Below are positions 8,762 to 19,498 of a stretch of DNA of 64,000 nucleotides, in pieces. The notes beneath the pieces were generated by a model. It made no database searches, was not told the origin of the DNA, and saw only the letters and a program-made list of their open reading frames with translations. The translations under genes were made by a program, and so were the position numbers. The stretch's first letter is position 1; each line of letters opens with the position of its first letter. The DNA comes from Chryseobacterium sp. ISL-6 (GTDB lineage: Bacteria > Bacteroidota > Bacteroidia > Flavobacteriales > Weeksellaceae), in NCBI RefSeq assembly GCF_018613715.1, contig NZ_JAGGPT010000007.1, positions 1 to 64,000 of the forward strand, given 5' to 3'.

Positions 8762-9862
8762 TTATTTTTTGAACTCTGAAGGAGTCTTATCTGTGAATTT
8801 TTTGAAAGTAGTGTTAAAAGATGTCTTGGAATTGAATCCTGACTCGTACGCAATTCCCAAAATGGAAAGCTTGTTTGCGCTGTTATTTTTTAAAAGCTTT
8901 TTAGCGTGGTCAATTCTGTATTCATTGACAAACTGGAAAAAGTTCTTTTGAAATCCCGTATTGATCACATAAGATAAATGATGCGTAGAAACAGAAAGCT
9001 GCTCGGACAGTTTAATTAGATTAAGTTCACTATCGAGATAAAGCTTTTCTTTTTCCATTATCTTTTCAAGCTCTGTTTTGATTCTTAATAATTCATCATC
9101 AGAAATTAACTTCCGTTTTACCTCTTCGTTTTCATCTTCAGTATTAATTGATATCAGCTCTTCACGCTGTTTCTCTTCAACCGGATAAATTTCCTTTTGT
9201 TTTAAAGAATAAAAGGCTACAAAATAAACAACCAGTAAGAACGCTATATTAATGAAAGCATTCAGCGATGTTGAATTGTAGGAAAGGTTATAAATAACAT
9301 ATATAATATTGATGATAAAAATAATGAGAATGATATACTCCAGCCAATTGAGATTAATCCCTTCTGTATTTGAGGAAAACTGCTGAATCCGTTTTTGATG
9401 TTTTCTGATGGTAACATAGGAAAGACCTGTATAGAACAGTGCCTGAAATAAGATCAGCCCTATAAATACATATCCAAACAATCTTTGGTCCTCAAAATTT
9501 CCAAACCGCTGTAACAATAAATTAGCAAGGAAGATAATGGGGAGGATGGCATATTTTACATCCGAAATCTTAAATTTAAAGGAGGGATTAGAAAAAAATA
9601 AGACACTGAAATAAAACATAATGGGTGTCAGAAACTGGATAAACTGAACAATGAGAATTGAATGAAATTCTACCTCAGATCCTTTAACTAATGAGCAAAT
9701 TTCATCCAGCCAAAAAGTTGACCACAAAAAAAGAAATATCCCAAACCAACGGTTGGCTTTAGTGTTAACTTTAAGTGGATTGGTTAGTTTTAATAGAGAA
9801 AGCAAAACCAATGAACCATATATAAGTATAACGATAAAACGATTTAACTCAATTGTGTTCAT
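8762..9862 (-). CDS. Membrane-anchored AraC-family transcriptional regulator
   Basis: 366 residues. The N-terminal 220 or so residues carry about seven hydrophobic segments, then a charged linker (about 225-265) leads to a C-terminal AraC double helix-turn-helix: NLIKLSEQLSVSTHHLSYVIN is the first HTH and ILGIAYESGFNSKTSFNTTFKKFTDKTPSEFK the second. This membrane-AraC layout is common in Flavobacteriia and suggests sensing in or at the membrane. It lies 32 bases downstream of the rhomboid gene on the same strand but also has a near-consensus TATCTTTA at 9881-9888 for its own start. Confidence 0.87.
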   Translation of the reverse strand: MNTIELNRFIVILIYGSLVLLSLLKLTNPLKVNTKANRWFGIFLFLWSTFWLDEICSLVKGSEVEFHSILIVQFIQFLTPIMFYFSVLFFSNPSFKFKISDVKYAILPIIFLANLLLQRFGNFEDQRLFGYVFIGLILFQALFYTGLSYVTIRKHQKRIQQFSSNTEGINLNWLEYIILIIFIINIIYVIYNLSYNSTSLNAFINIAFLLVVYFVAFYSLKQKEIYPVEEKQREELISINTEDENEEVKRKLISDDELLRIKTELEKIMEKEKLYLDSELNLIKLSEQLSVSTHHLSYVINTGFQKNFFQFVNEYRIDHAKKLLKNNSANKLSILGIAYESGFNSKTSFNTTFKKFTDKTPSEFKK

Positions 9863-9894
9863 TGGTTTTGATATTTTATATAAAGATAACTTTT

Positions 9895-10536
9895 TTATCC
9901 TATTCTTTTCCTTATAAAAATTTCATAGCTTAAATAGGCCAATGGAAGCGACATTATTCCAAGATAAAGTATATTGCTCATTGCCAAGTCCGGATGTAGT
10001 AAAATAGCATATACTAAACCAAAAAATGCACCTCCCAGATGAGCTGAATGTCCTAAATTATCCCATTGCTTTGGATTTAACATCATATAAACAGAATAAC
10101 CGAAATATAATGTTCCAAAAAGCCAACCTGGTAAAAAGTTCACACTAATTTCATTCGGAGCCATTGCAATAGCTGCAAAAATAATTCCTGAAACCGCACC
10201 CGAAGCTCCAATAGCAGAATACCAGGGTTGATTCTTATAAATTAAAAGACTAAATAAATTACCAAGAAGCATCGAGCCAAAATAAATGACTAAAAAGCCT
10301 ATTTCCCCAAAGAAGCTAATTACTGCCCCCTGAAAAAAGTATAGAGATAACATATTGAAAAACAAGTGCATAAAATCTGCATGTAAAAAAGCAGAGCTTA
10401 CTAATCTAATGTATTCCTTTCGGTTTGCGATTGCAGCAACATTAAATTTATATTTTTCAAATAAACTCACATTATTAAGTCCCATGTAGCTTATGATACA
10501 TGTAACAGCTATAATGATTAAGACAACTATACTCAT
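9895..10536 (-). CDS. Rhomboid-family intramembrane serine protease
   Basis: 213 residues with about six membrane segments. The catalytic serine lies in GASGA (Ser112) and its histidine partner is probably His166 in AHLGG. The HxxxxHxxxN motif (His52, His57, Asn61) that shapes the oxyanion site is intact. Rhomboids cleave membrane-spanning helices; the substrate here is unknown. It starts 15 bases after parC on the same strand. Confidence 0.9.
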   Translation of the reverse strand: MSIVVLIIIAVTCIISYMGLNNVSLFEKYKFNVAAIANRKEYIRLVSSAFLHADFMHLFFNMLSLYFFQGAVISFFGEIGFLVIYFGSMLLGNLFSLLIYKNQPWYSAIGASGAVSGIIFAAIAMAPNEISVNFLPGWLFGTLYFGYSVYMMLNPKQWDNLGHSAHLGGAFFGLVYAILLHPDLAMSNILYLGIMSLPLAYLSYEIFIRKRIG

Positions 10537-10551
10537 AATAATTTTTAATGT

Positions 10552-13134
10552 TTAATTTTCACTATCATCACTCTCAAACAGGTCTCCGATGATACCTCCA
10601 TCTTCATCAATCCCTTCTGTAGGTTCCGGTTCTTCATATACTTCAGGCTCTTCCTCTTCGATTTCAGGTAAGACAACATTGATCGCTTTTACCTTAAACT
10701 TGGTGAATTGATTTCCTATCGCTTTTATTCCCTTCACCATTATAAATTCGTCGATATTCACTGTTTCAGGATCACGTTCTTTTCCTTTTTCCTTAGCAAA
10801 AACAATTTCCGCCGTAGATCCATTTGCCACAATCACATTTTCAACAAATGACTTGCTATGTTCCGATGGCATGAAATTCTGTGGATTGGTATTATTTTCC
10901 AATAAAAATCTCTTAATGAAATACATATCCTTTTCACCATCGTAATAAATACAGGTTACAGGTTGTTGTGGTCGCCACTTCTCTAAAATCAGATACTCAT
11001 CATCAAAGCGGTTTCCAAGGTCAAAACTTACTAATTTCGCTTCACCATTAGAATTGATCGTTAAGATTTTATCATCCCCTTTAAAGCTTCCTAATAAAGT
11101 TCCTCTTCCATCAGCATTTAATCTTCTTACCGTGTCATCAAACCAGATCCTTCTTGGAGCCAGCGTAGAAATACCCTCTTCCTTAAGATCTACCTTTTTA
11201 ACTGAATATTTGGTTACCAGATTTCCTTTAGAATCACGTCCTTTAATCGCTAATTCAGAGAAATCGATATCCATTTTATTTTTTCTGATTCTTGGATTCG
11301 GTTTCAAAAGGACTGTAACTGTTTCTGCCTCTCCATTTGGATTTGCAGAAAAGTAAAGCATCTCTGAACCTTTTTTATCTGAAGCTAATGGATAATCAGT
11401 ATTTCTCGTTACTCCTGTTACAGAGAAACGTTTCATATAATATGGTCCTTCTTTACCTTCACGATAGATCATATTATAAACCGTCCTTTTATCATTTTTC
11501 TTCCAGATCGCAACGTGTAGAAGGTCTTTCCCTATAAATGTTTTAGCCTCTACTTTAACGATCTTCATGCTTCCGTCTTTTCTGAAGGTAATGATATCAT
11601 CAATATCCGAACAGTCGAACAAATATTCATCCTTTCTTAATGATGTTCCAATAAACCCTTCTTCACGGTTGACATAGAATTTTTCATTAGCCACAGCCAC
11701 TTTAGTCGCATCAATAGTATCAAAAATCCTAAGTTCTGTTCTTCTCTGTCTGTCTTTACCGTATTTTTTCTGAATATTTAAATAATATTCAATTGCATAA
11801 GCAATAAGATTGGCTAAATTATGCTTTACCAACTCTATCTTACCCTCAAGAGCTGCAATGTTTTCTTTAAATTTATCTAAATCAAATCTTGAAATTCTCT
11901 TGATCCTGATCTCGGTTAATTTTAAAATATCTTCTTCAGTTACCGCCCTTAAAAGATGTTTTGTATGAGGTTTTAAACCTATATCAATCGTTTTTATAAC
12001 ATCTTCCCAGGTTTCTACTTCTTCAATATCGTGATAGATCCTATTTTCAATAAAGATCCTTTCCAGTGAAGAAAAATGCCAGCTTTCCTGCAATTCATGA
12101 AGCTCGATCTCCAGTTCCTTTTTTAATAACGAAACCGTATGTTCCGTATTCATTCTTAAAATTTCGGAAACATTCAGGAACATTGGTTTATCTCCTACAA
12201 TTACACATGCATTGGGAGAAATTGTAACCTGACAGTCTGTAAAAGCATATAAAGCATCAATTGTTTTATCTGGCGATACATCATTATGCAAATGGATCAG
12301 AATTTCTACTGTATCTGAAGTATTATCTTCAATTTTTTTGATCTTGATCTTTCCTTTTTCATTGGCTTTTAAGATAGAATCTATCAGGTCACTTGTCGTT
12401 TTAGAAAAAGGAAGTTCAGAAATAACTAACGTATGTTTATCTGTCTGTATTATTCTGGCTCTTGTTCTTACTTTTCCACCTCTATGTCCATCATTATATT
12501 CCGAAACATCCAAATATCCTGCAGTCAGGAAATCTGGAAACAACTCGAACTTTTTACCTTTAAGATGAGCAACAGAAGCATTGATCAGTTCATTAAAGTT
12601 ATGTGGAAGTATTTTGGTCGACAGTCCTACCCCGATACCTTCTACCCCTTGTGTCAAAAGCAAAGGAAATTTTACCGGCAAATCAATGGGTTCATTATTT
12701 CTGCCATCATATGATTTAGACCATTCTGTGGTTTTAGGATTGAAAACAACTTCAAGAGCAAAAGGGGTTAATCTTGCTTCAATATATCTGGCAGCAGCTG
12801 CAGAATCTCCAGTAAAAACGTTACCCCAGTTTCCCTGGGTATCTATCAGAAGTTCTTTCTGCCCGATCTGTACCATTGCATCTGTAATTGATGCATCACC
12901 ATGTGGGTGATATTTCATGGTATTCCCTACAATATTAGCTACCTTATTATAACGTCCGTCTTCCAGCTCCCGCATGGAATGCATAATCCTTCTTTGAACC
13001 GGCTTTAATCCATCATAAACTGATGGAATTGCTCTATCTAAAATCACGTAAGAAGCATAGTCCAGAAACCAGTCTTTATAAAGTCCGGAAACTTTCTTTA
13101 AGCTCTCACCTTCATGCGAATTTTCTTCTGTCAT
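10552..13134 (-). CDS. parC: DNA topoisomerase IV subunit A
   Basis: 860 residues. ParC is the DNA breakage and rejoining subunit of topoisomerase IV, which unlinks daughter chromosomes. The N-terminal winged-helix region has HPHGD near residue 76 and the catalytic tyrosine Tyr117 in AAARYIEARLT. A long coiled-coil arm and a C-terminal beta-propeller-like region follow, ending in an acidic tail (EEEEPEVYEEPEP, residues about 828-860). Assignment as ParC rather than GyrA rests on pairing with parE just upstream and on the degenerate C-terminal domain. It is separated from the small upstream membrane-protein gene by 8 bases. Confidence 0.92.
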   Translation of the reverse strand: MTEENSHEGESLKKVSGLYKDWFLDYASYVILDRAIPSVYDGLKPVQRRIMHSMRELEDGRYNKVANIVGNTMKYHPHGDASITDAMVQIGQKELLIDTQGNWGNVFTGDSAAAARYIEARLTPFALEVVFNPKTTEWSKSYDGRNNEPIDLPVKFPLLLTQGVEGIGVGLSTKILPHNFNELINASVAHLKGKKFELFPDFLTAGYLDVSEYNDGHRGGKVRTRARIIQTDKHTLVISELPFSKTTSDLIDSILKANEKGKIKIKKIEDNTSDTVEILIHLHNDVSPDKTIDALYAFTDCQVTISPNACVIVGDKPMFLNVSEILRMNTEHTVSLLKKELEIELHELQESWHFSSLERIFIENRIYHDIEEVETWEDVIKTIDIGLKPHTKHLLRAVTEEDILKLTEIRIKRISRFDLDKFKENIAALEGKIELVKHNLANLIAYAIEYYLNIQKKYGKDRQRRTELRIFDTIDATKVAVANEKFYVNREEGFIGTSLRKDEYLFDCSDIDDIITFRKDGSMKIVKVEAKTFIGKDLLHVAIWKKNDKRTVYNMIYREGKEGPYYMKRFSVTGVTRNTDYPLASDKKGSEMLYFSANPNGEAETVTVLLKPNPRIRKNKMDIDFSELAIKGRDSKGNLVTKYSVKKVDLKEEGISTLAPRRIWFDDTVRRLNADGRGTLLGSFKGDDKILTINSNGEAKLVSFDLGNRFDDEYLILEKWRPQQPVTCIYYDGEKDMYFIKRFLLENNTNPQNFMPSEHSKSFVENVIVANGSTAEIVFAKEKGKERDPETVNIDEFIMVKGIKAIGNQFTKFKVKAINVVLPEIEEEEPEVYEEPEPTEGIDEDGGIIGDLFESDDSEN

Positions 13135-13142
13135 TATTTGTT

Positions 13143-13619
13143 TTAACGTTTTTTCTCGTTATTAGCTTTTACTACTTTATTTAAAGAAAATTTTAAATCG
13201 TTTACTTCTTTTGTCGTTAAATAAGAAATTTCATACTTCAACATTGTTGAACCTGTATTCTTACTTGAAATGGTGACATATAGTCTTTTTATAAAAAGTA
13301 GATTTACTATTTCATATTTTATTAATTTATACTTTGGAAACTCATCACTCAACGGTTTACTCAAAAATGGAAGGATATTCCGGTTTTTGAAATTGAGAGC
13401 TTCTCCATCGCTATCATATTCAAAGATCTGTCTTCCTGTAAGGTAGAAAGCACATAGCATCATCAATGGGATAATGATTAATAAATAGCTTTCTGACCCT
13501 AAAATTTCAAATCTATATTCTTCTAAAAAGAAGGCTACAATTCCGCCCATTAACATCATTATTAATAGCGTATTAATAAAGTTATAACCCGGCGCTTTAT
13601 TGCGGTTACTTAATCTCAT
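13143..13619 (-). CDS. Small membrane protein of unknown function between parE and parC
   Basis: 158 residues with two predicted membrane helices (about residues 14-32 and 44-62), then a basic cytoplasmic region ending KANNEKKR. I do not recognise a family; the layout (two helices then a small beta-rich domain) resembles PH-like membrane proteins, but that is a guess. It lies 79 bases after parE and 8 bases before parC on the same strand, so it is very likely part of the topoisomerase operon. Confidence 0.7.
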   Translation of the reverse strand: MRLSNRNKAPGYNFINTLLIMMLMGGIVAFFLEEYRFEILGSESYLLIIIPLMMLCAFYLTGRQIFEYDSDGEALNFKNRNILPFLSKPLSDEFPKYKLIKYEIVNLLFIKRLYVTISSKNTGSTMLKYEISYLTTKEVNDLKFSLNKVVKANNEKKR

Positions 13620-13698
13620 TAGTATTTGTGTTTTCGTTAAAGTTTGTTTCTTTTTAGGTTATCTTAATTTTGGTTAGAAAGTTTTTGGAGGGATGATT

Positions 13699-15582
13699 TT
13701 AACTTTCTACTTCGTTTATAATTTCTCTGCTATCAATATCGCCATCTTCTACCACTAGATTTTCAAGAATAAAAACCTGTCTGTCCGGTGTATTTTTACC
13801 CATATAAAATTCTAAAAGCTGTTCAATGGTCTGATCTTTTCCAACGACTACAGGTTCAAGACGAATATCTTTGCCTATAAAGTGTTTAAATTCATCAGGT
13901 GAAATCTCTCCCAATCCTTTAAATCGGGTAATTTCCGGGTTCTTTCCTAATTCATTTAAGGCTTTTACCCGCTCCATTTCACTGTAGCAATATCTTGTCT
14001 CTTTTTTATTTCTGACCCTGAATAATGGGGTTTGAAGAATATAAAGATGTCCATTCTTAATCAAGTCGGGGAAAAACTGTAAAAAGAATGTAATCATTAA
14101 AAGACGGATATGCATCCCATCAACATCGGCATCGGTTGCAATGATAACATGATTATATCTTAAGTCTTCAAGACTCTCTTCAATATTTAAAGCAGCTTGT
14201 AATAAATTAAATTCTTCATTTTCATACACTACTTTTTTTGTTAAGCCATAACAGTTCAATGGTTTCCCTTTTAATGAAAAAACGGCTTGGGTTTCAACAT
14301 CTCTTGATTTAGTAATTGATCCGGATGCTGAATCTCCCTCAGTAATGAAGATCTGTGTATCTCCTTTTCTTTCTGCTTTTTGATCATTATAGTGTTGTCT
14401 GCAATCACGAAGCTTTTTATTGTGAAGCGATACTTTTTTGGCTCTTTCTCTGGCCAGTTTCTGAATTCCTGAAAGTTCTTTTCTTTCTCTTTCTGAAATT
14501 AAAATTTTCCGTTGAATTGCCTCTGCAATCTCAGGGTTTCTATGCAGGAAGTTATCAAGTTTACTTTTTAAAAAATCAATAATAAACGTTCTTACTGTCG
14601 GACCATTCGGTCCCATATCATTGGAACCTAATTTAGTTTTTGTCTGAGATTCAAAAACAGGTTCTTCTACATTAATGGAAATTGCTGCAATAATAGACTT
14701 TCTAATATCTGATGCATCGAAATTTTTATTAAAAAACTCACGTATTGTTTTTACATATGCCTCACGGAAAGCATTAAGATGGGTACCACCCTGAGTCGTA
14801 TTCTGACCGTTTACGAATGAAAAATAAGTTTCAGTCTGTGATCTGTCCGAATGGGTAATAGCGAGTTCAATATCCTCCTCCATTAAATGAACGATCGGAT
14901 AAAGAATCTCGCCTTCCAATTCTTCTTCCAATAAATCTTTAAGACCATTTTCTGAATAATAGGTTTCCCCGTTAAAGATAATTTTAAGTCCCGGATTCAG
15001 ATACGCATAGTTTCTGAGCATTCTTTCGATATACTCTTTTCTGTATTTGAAATGAAGAAATATCTCTCCATCTGGAACAAACGAAATTTCAGTACCATTT
15101 CGATCTGAAGTATCCTTTTCATCGTGATTTTCCGAAATAATTCCTCGTGAAAATTCTGCTATCTTCATCTTTCCTTCACGAAAAGACCTTACTTTAAAAT
15201 ATTCAGAAAGTGCATTTACTGCTTTGGTACCAACACCATTTAAACCAACAGATTTTTTGAAAGCTTTGCTATCGTATTTACCTCCGGTATTCATTTTGGA
15301 CACTGCATCTACTACTTTTCCTAATGGAATCCCACGTCCAAAATCACGGACAGTTACCTTACCATCATCTACTTTTATTTCAATTCTCTTACCTGATTTC
15401 ATTCTGAACTCATCAATAGAGTTGTCGAGAATTTCTTTAAGCAAAATGTAAATACCATCATCAGCAGAAGAACCATCTCCGAGCTTTCCGATATACATAC
15501 CGGGGCGCAAACGAATATGTTCCTGCCAATCGAGGGTTCTGATATTATCTTCAGAATAGATTGGATTTATTTCTTGTGACAT
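13699..15582 (-). CDS. parE: DNA topoisomerase IV subunit B
   Basis: 627 residues, the usual ParE size and shorter than GyrB. The GHKL ATPase pocket is visible (EILDNSIDE near residue 50, GRGIPLG near 78-84, [14 protein letters not shown] near 113-126). A transducer domain follows, then the TOPRIM region with [10 protein letters not shown] near 413-422 and [12 protein letters not shown], whose acidic residues bind magnesium. It supplies ATP-driven strand passage to ParC and heads the operon parE, small membrane protein, parC, rhomboid, AraC. A -7 box lies 20 bases upstream of the ATG. Confidence 0.94.
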   Translation of the reverse strand: MSQEINPIYSEDNIRTLDWQEHIRLRPGMYIGKLGDGSSADDGIYILLKEILDNSIDEFRMKSGKRIEIKVDDGKVTVRDFGRGIPLGKVVDAVSKMNTGGKYDSKAFKKSVGLNGVGTKAVNALSEYFKVRSFREGKMKIAEFSRGIISENHDEKDTSDRNGTEISFVPDGEIFLHFKYRKEYIERMLRNYAYLNPGLKIIFNGETYYSENGLKDLLEEELEGEILYPIVHLMEEDIELAITHSDRSQTETYFSFVNGQNTTQGGTHLNAFREAYVKTIREFFNKNFDASDIRKSIIAAISINVEEPVFESQTKTKLGSNDMGPNGPTVRTFIIDFLKSKLDNFLHRNPEIAEAIQRKILISERERKELSGIQKLARERAKKVSLHNKKLRDCRQHYNDQKAERKGDTQIFITEGDSASGSITKSRDVETQAVFSLKGKPLNCYGLTKKVVYENEEFNLLQAALNIEESLEDLRYNHVIIATDADVDGMHIRLLMITFFLQFFPDLIKNGHLYILQTPLFRVRNKKETRYCYSEMERVKALNELGKNPEITRFKGLGEISPDEFKHFIGKDIRLEPVVVGKDQTIEQLLEFYMGKNTPDRQVFILENLVVEDGDIDSREIINEVES

Positions 15583-15602
15583 AAGTTATTTCAGCAAACA
15601 TA

Positions 15603-15610
15603 CAAAAGTA
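15603..15610 (-). promoter_or_regulatory. -7 element TACTTTTG for parE
   Basis: Exact TAnnTTTG on the minus strand, 20 bases before the parE start. Confidence 0.55.
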
Positions 15611-15724
15611 CGAAAATGATCAAAATTATCCGAATTTTTCTAATTCATTTTTTAATAATATTATCTAATATGTATTGCATTATTGTCAAGCAAATTTTAT
15701 ATTTACGCCATTATTCAATATTAA

Positions 15725-18652
15725 GTGAAAAACCTATGTGATTTCTCTATATTTTTATTAATACTATTCTTTCCTTTTATCTCTTTTAGCCAGATCCCAG
15801 GATTGGTAAATTATAGTGAAGAGGATGGACTGAATAGTTCCACTACTTATACGATCAATCAGGATAACAAGGGGTTTATCTGGATTGGTAGTGACAATGG
15901 ACTGTTCAGATTTGACGGAAGGGAATTCAAGCAGTTCAGTAAAAAAAACGGACTTAAGAACATTGATGTTTTGGGGTGTAACCCTCTGTCTAACGGAGAA
16001 AATTTCATTATGCCTTATTTAACTGATTTCGCTTATCTAAAAGATGGAAAAGTTATCAACTCAGATTACAATAAAGAGCTTAAAAAGCTTACTCATATAT
16101 CATCAAGTTATAGCAGTGGAGATTCACTTTTCACATACAATTATGACAATCCCAAAGAAATTTTTCTATACAGACATGGAAAGGTAAAAGCGATTCCACT
16201 ATTTATAGATAAGGGTCTGCCATTAATGGACAAATATTTTGCATTCTCTTACGACACTGCCAATCACTTACTTTATGTAACTAACGATCGTGATAAGATA
16301 GTCGCTTATAACATTCTCACCAAAAAGAAAACACTTTGTAGTGTTTCTATGCCTAAAATGACTATCTATAGAAGGGGGGATTATTTTGTTGCAAACCTTA
16401 ATAATAAGGTGGAAATTTATAAGAGAAGTAATAAATATTATTTAAAAAAAATTCAGTCTTTTTCTATTCGTGAAAAGATTCATCAACTTGTTATAGACAA
16501 GAATTACAGACTTTGGCTTTGTCTGGATAAAGGGGGTGTCATTTATTATAAACAGACATTGCAGGAGGGGAATCTTTCCCATCCTTTAAAGCTTATGGAT
16601 GACTTTGTCATGAATCATATTATGATAGACCGGGATAATAACGTTTGGTTTTCAACAAAAAATAACGGCATTTATTTTATTACAGAAAAGTTTTTCAATA
16701 ACTACATTCATTTGCCTGTAAAAAATAACTCATCTTTCATAACGGCTATAGGAAAAAATGGCAAAAATATTGTTTTAGGATATAATGAAGCAAAAAGTGG
16801 TATTTTAAAATCCAATACTATAAAGGATCTAGTCCTTGAAAAAAACAGAAAAACCGAAACTAAAAGTATATTTTCAAAAGGAAATATGATTATTTTCGGA
16901 TTTAATCTAAGTGTTATTCAATACAATACGCTTACCCACAAAATAAATCATCTGGGAGATTACAGTTTAAAGAGTATTTTGCCTTACACTGATGATTCTG
17001 TACTTATTTGTTCTTCTGAAAGCCTTACAGTTTATAATTTTACTACTCACCGTAAATTTAAGTTGCTTAATGAAAGGACTTACAACGCCTTATCCTACGA
17101 CAAAGACAGTATTTTTGTAGGTGACTTTAAAGATTTATATAAGCTGAATGTTAAAACAAAAAAGAAGATCTTATTTCTGGAAGGGTATTATTTCACAGAC
17201 ATTAAAAAGCTCAAATCCAACATATATGTAGGATCTACCAACCTTAATGGCATTGTGTTTTTCAACAATAAAAAAATTATACGAAGAATAACTGAAAAAA
17301 ACGGCTTATCTACTGATCAGATAAAAAAGATCGAAGTTGAAAACGAAAATATTTTCTGGGCCAGTACCAATTCAGGATTAAGCAGGGTTGAAATAAAAGG
17401 AGCCCATATTAAGATCAACAATTTCACCCAGACAGACGGACTCCCATCTAATGTAGTCGCTGGATGCGTAATAAGAGACGACACTATTTTTGCAGGAACA
17501 TCAAAAGGTTTAGCCATTCTCCCTATTAACAACCTGCTGGCACAACCAAAATTTATCAATAAGAAAGTAATCGTTAATTCTGTTACGATTGGAGATCGGG
17601 AAATATTTAATCTCAATCGTAAAATTATAGGTCAGACCCCAGAAAATACGGTGACTTTTGATGTTAGTTTTCTCGATTATACTTCTCAGGGAAAGGTAAG
17701 CTACAAATATAAAGTTGAAGGTCTGAATGATGAGTGGCAAATCAGTAATTCATCTAAAATTACATTCAATGCCCTTCCACCGGGAAAATATACTTTTAAA
17801 GTTTTCGGACTGGGTTATAATGGAAAGCAGTCTTACTCTTCTACTGATCTTAGTTTTGAAATTAATCCCAAATTCTGGCAGACCTGGTGGTTTAAACTTT
17901 TAGTGATCATCATTATCGGTTCCTCAATTTTTTCATTAATCACATTATACTTTCAAAGGAAACGAAACAAAAAACTGGAAACACTGTATTATGAAAAGAA
18001 AATTGCCGAGCTTGAGCTACAGGCTATTAAGGCACAAATAAATCCCCATTTCATTTACAACTGCCTTAATTCCATTCAGTTTTTATTATATAAAAAAGAT
18101 TATGTTGAGACAGAAAATTATTTAGACATTTTCTCTCAAATGATCAGAAAAACACTGCATTATTCAGAAAAAACTTTTATGCCGATTAAAGAAGAAACCG
18201 AGTATCTTTCACTTTATTTACATATGGAAAAACTCCGGCTAAAAGAGCAGTTTGATTATAAGATAATAGTTTCCAATACCGTAAATGAAAATTGGATCAT
18301 TCCTTCCCTTTTGATTCAGCCTTTTGTTGAGAATGCTATAAAGCATGGAATCTCCAGTTTAAAAGACAGAAAAGGATTTATTCATATCCTATTTGACTAT
18401 GTTGATTCATTACTTTGCATTACAATCGAAGACAATGGTATCGGAATAGGAAGCAAACCAGAATCTACTGCAAAGGCCAATTCTTTTGGTGTAAAATTAT
18501 CTCAAAAAAGAATTGAAACATTCAGGCAGCTTTTTGAGACTAATATAACTTTAGAACTCAATGATCTTTTTGAAAAAGAGCAAAAATCAGGTACACAAAT
18601 AAAACTATACATGACTCCTTATGAAAACGAAAGTACAAGTCTGCATCATTGA
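15725..18652 (+). CDS. Beta-propeller sensor histidine kinase (LytS type)
   Basis: 975 residues. A signal peptide (to about residue 22) leads into a large periplasmic two-component-regulator propeller (repeats such as GFIWIGSDNGLFRFDG), then a Y_Y_Y domain (YKYKVEGLNDEWQ, LPPGKYTFKV). One membrane helix at about 721-743 (WWFKLLVIIIIGSS) precedes the kinase: His775 in QINPHFIYNCLNS is the phosphorylated residue of the His_kinase/LytS family, and FVENAIKHG plus EDNGIGIG form the ATP site. The start is GTG at 15725; no in-frame ATG fits the signal peptide. Its 3' end overlaps the LytTR gene by 32 bases. The stimulus is unknown; related propeller sensors often read out sugars or envelope signals. 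Confidence 0.9.
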   Translation: MKNLCDFSIFLLILFFPFISFSQIPGLVNYSEEDGLNSSTTYTINQDNKGFIWIGSDNGLFRFDGREFKQFSKKNGLKNIDVLGCNPLSNGENFIMPYLTDFAYLKDGKVINSDYNKELKKLTHISSSYSSGDSLFTYNYDNPKEIFLYRHGKVKAIPLFIDKGLPLMDKYFAFSYDTANHLLYVTNDRDKIVAYNILTKKKTLCSVSMPKMTIYRRGDYFVANLNNKVEIYKRSNKYYLKKIQSFSIREKIHQLVIDKNYRLWLCLDKGGVIYYKQTLQEGNLSHPLKLMDDFVMNHIMIDRDNNVWFSTKNNGIYFITEKFFNNYIHLPVKNNSSFITAIGKNGKNIVLGYNEAKSGILKSNTIKDLVLEKNRKTETKSIFSKGNMIIFGFNLSVIQYNTLTHKINHLGDYSLKSILPYTDDSVLICSSESLTVYNFTTHRKFKLLNERTYNALSYDKDSIFVGDFKDLYKLNVKTKKKILFLEGYYFTDIKKLKSNIYVGSTNLNGIVFFNNKKIIRRITEKNGLSTDQIKKIEVENENIFWASTNSGLSRVEIKGAHIKINNFTQTDGLPSNVVAGCVIRDDTIFAGTSKGLAILPINNLLAQPKFINKKVIVNSVTIGDREIFNLNRKIIGQTPENTVTFDVSFLDYTSQGKVSYKYKVEGLNDEWQISNSSKITFNALPPGKYTFKVFGLGYNGKQSYSSTDLSFEINPKFWQTWWFKLLVIIIIGSSIFSLITLYFQRKRNKKLETLYYEKKIAELELQAIKAQINPHFIYNCLNSIQFLLYKKDYVETENYLDIFSQMIRKTLHYSEKTFMPIKEETEYLSLYLHMEKLRLKEQFDYKIIVSNTVNENWIIPSLLIQPFVENAIKHGISSLKDRKGFIHILFDYVDSLLCITIEDNGIGIGSKPESTAKANSFGVKLSQKRIETFRQLFETNITLELNDLFEKEQKSGTQIKLYMTPYENESTSLHH

Positions 18653-19349
18653 TGACGAACAAGACGGAAGAGATTATATTTCTCTTTTGCTTAAGAATGA
18701 ATTTCCGGATATTCAGATTTCATTTCAGGCTTCAAGCGTAGAAGAAGCATATATTAATCTTGTAAAGAATGCTCCGGACATACTGTTTTTAGATATTCAG
18801 TTAAAAGATGGGACGGCATTCGACCTGCTCTCAAAGTTTAGAGAAATCAATTCTCAGATCATTTTTATAACTGCTTTTGAGCATTTTGCAATTCAGGCTA
18901 TAAAAAACGGTGCCACAGATTATCTCCTGAAACCGATAAAAAAGATGGATTTTATTATGGCTGTTAATAAGGCTTTAGAAATCAATAAAAAAAATAAAAG
19001 CTCCACAACAGCAATTAATCAAAATAAAATCAGCCTTCCTACTTTGCAGGGTTTTAAATTAACTAATATTACTGATATTGTACGTTGCGAAGCCGATTCC
19101 AGCTATACAACTTTTTATATGAGTGATAAGACGAAGATTATTGTATCTAAAACACTGCATGAATTTGAAGAATTTCTAGCGGATTATAATTTTTTCAGAA
19201 TACATCATAAACACCTTATTAATCTCAGTCATTTAAAAGAATATATAAAAGGAAAAGGTGGTCAGGTTATTATGACGGATAATTCTGTTTTGGATGTCTC
19301 AGTACGTAAGAAAAATGATTTTCTAAATAAAATTGAACATATGGAATAA
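18621..19349 (+). CDS. LytTR-family response regulator
   Basis: 242 residues. The receiver domain has the acidic pocket Asp11/Asp12, phospho-acceptor Asp58 (FLDIQ) and Lys106 (LLKPIKK). The C-terminal LytTR DNA-binding domain starts near residue 140 and shows ITDIVRCEADSSYTTFY and FFRIHHKHLINLSHL. It is translated from within the end of the kinase gene (32-base overlap), so the pair is coupled. LytTR proteins bind paired direct repeats; one candidate lies downstream at 19499-19527. Confidence 0.93.
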   Translation: MKTKVQVCIIDDEQDGRDYISLLLKNEFPDIQISFQASSVEEAYINLVKNAPDILFLDIQLKDGTAFDLLSKFREINSQIIFITAFEHFAIQAIKNGATDYLLKPIKKMDFIMAVNKALEINKKNKSSTTAINQNKISLPTLQGFKLTNITDIVRCEADSSYTTFYMSDKTKIIVSKTLHEFEEFLADYNFFRIHHKHLINLSHLKEYIKGKGGQVIMTDNSVLDVSVRKKNDFLNKIEHME

Positions 19350-19451
19350 TTACAAGGGATGTCAGATTTTTTATAAATAGTATACTCATCTATTCCTGCT
19401 TACTAGCCATACTCCTTTTACTTTAGGTTAAATAGTTCTTTTAGAATACAG

Positions 19452-19482
19452 ATCTCCCCATTAAATAATTTAGTGGGGAGAT
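19452..19482 (+). terminator. Terminator-like hairpin after the LytTR gene
   Basis: 14-base-pair stem with one G.T pair (19452-19465 with 19469-19482) and a 3-base loop, followed by TTATATAT. About 100 bases after the regulator stop codon. Confidence 0.6.
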
Positions 19483-19498
19483 TTATATATCTAAAAAT

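Noticed and set aside
11054..11356. 100-codon frame opposite parC
   Set aside because: It is antisense to a well-conserved region of parC with no promoter or recognisable product; the same holds for other frames opposite parC, parE, typA and tex.
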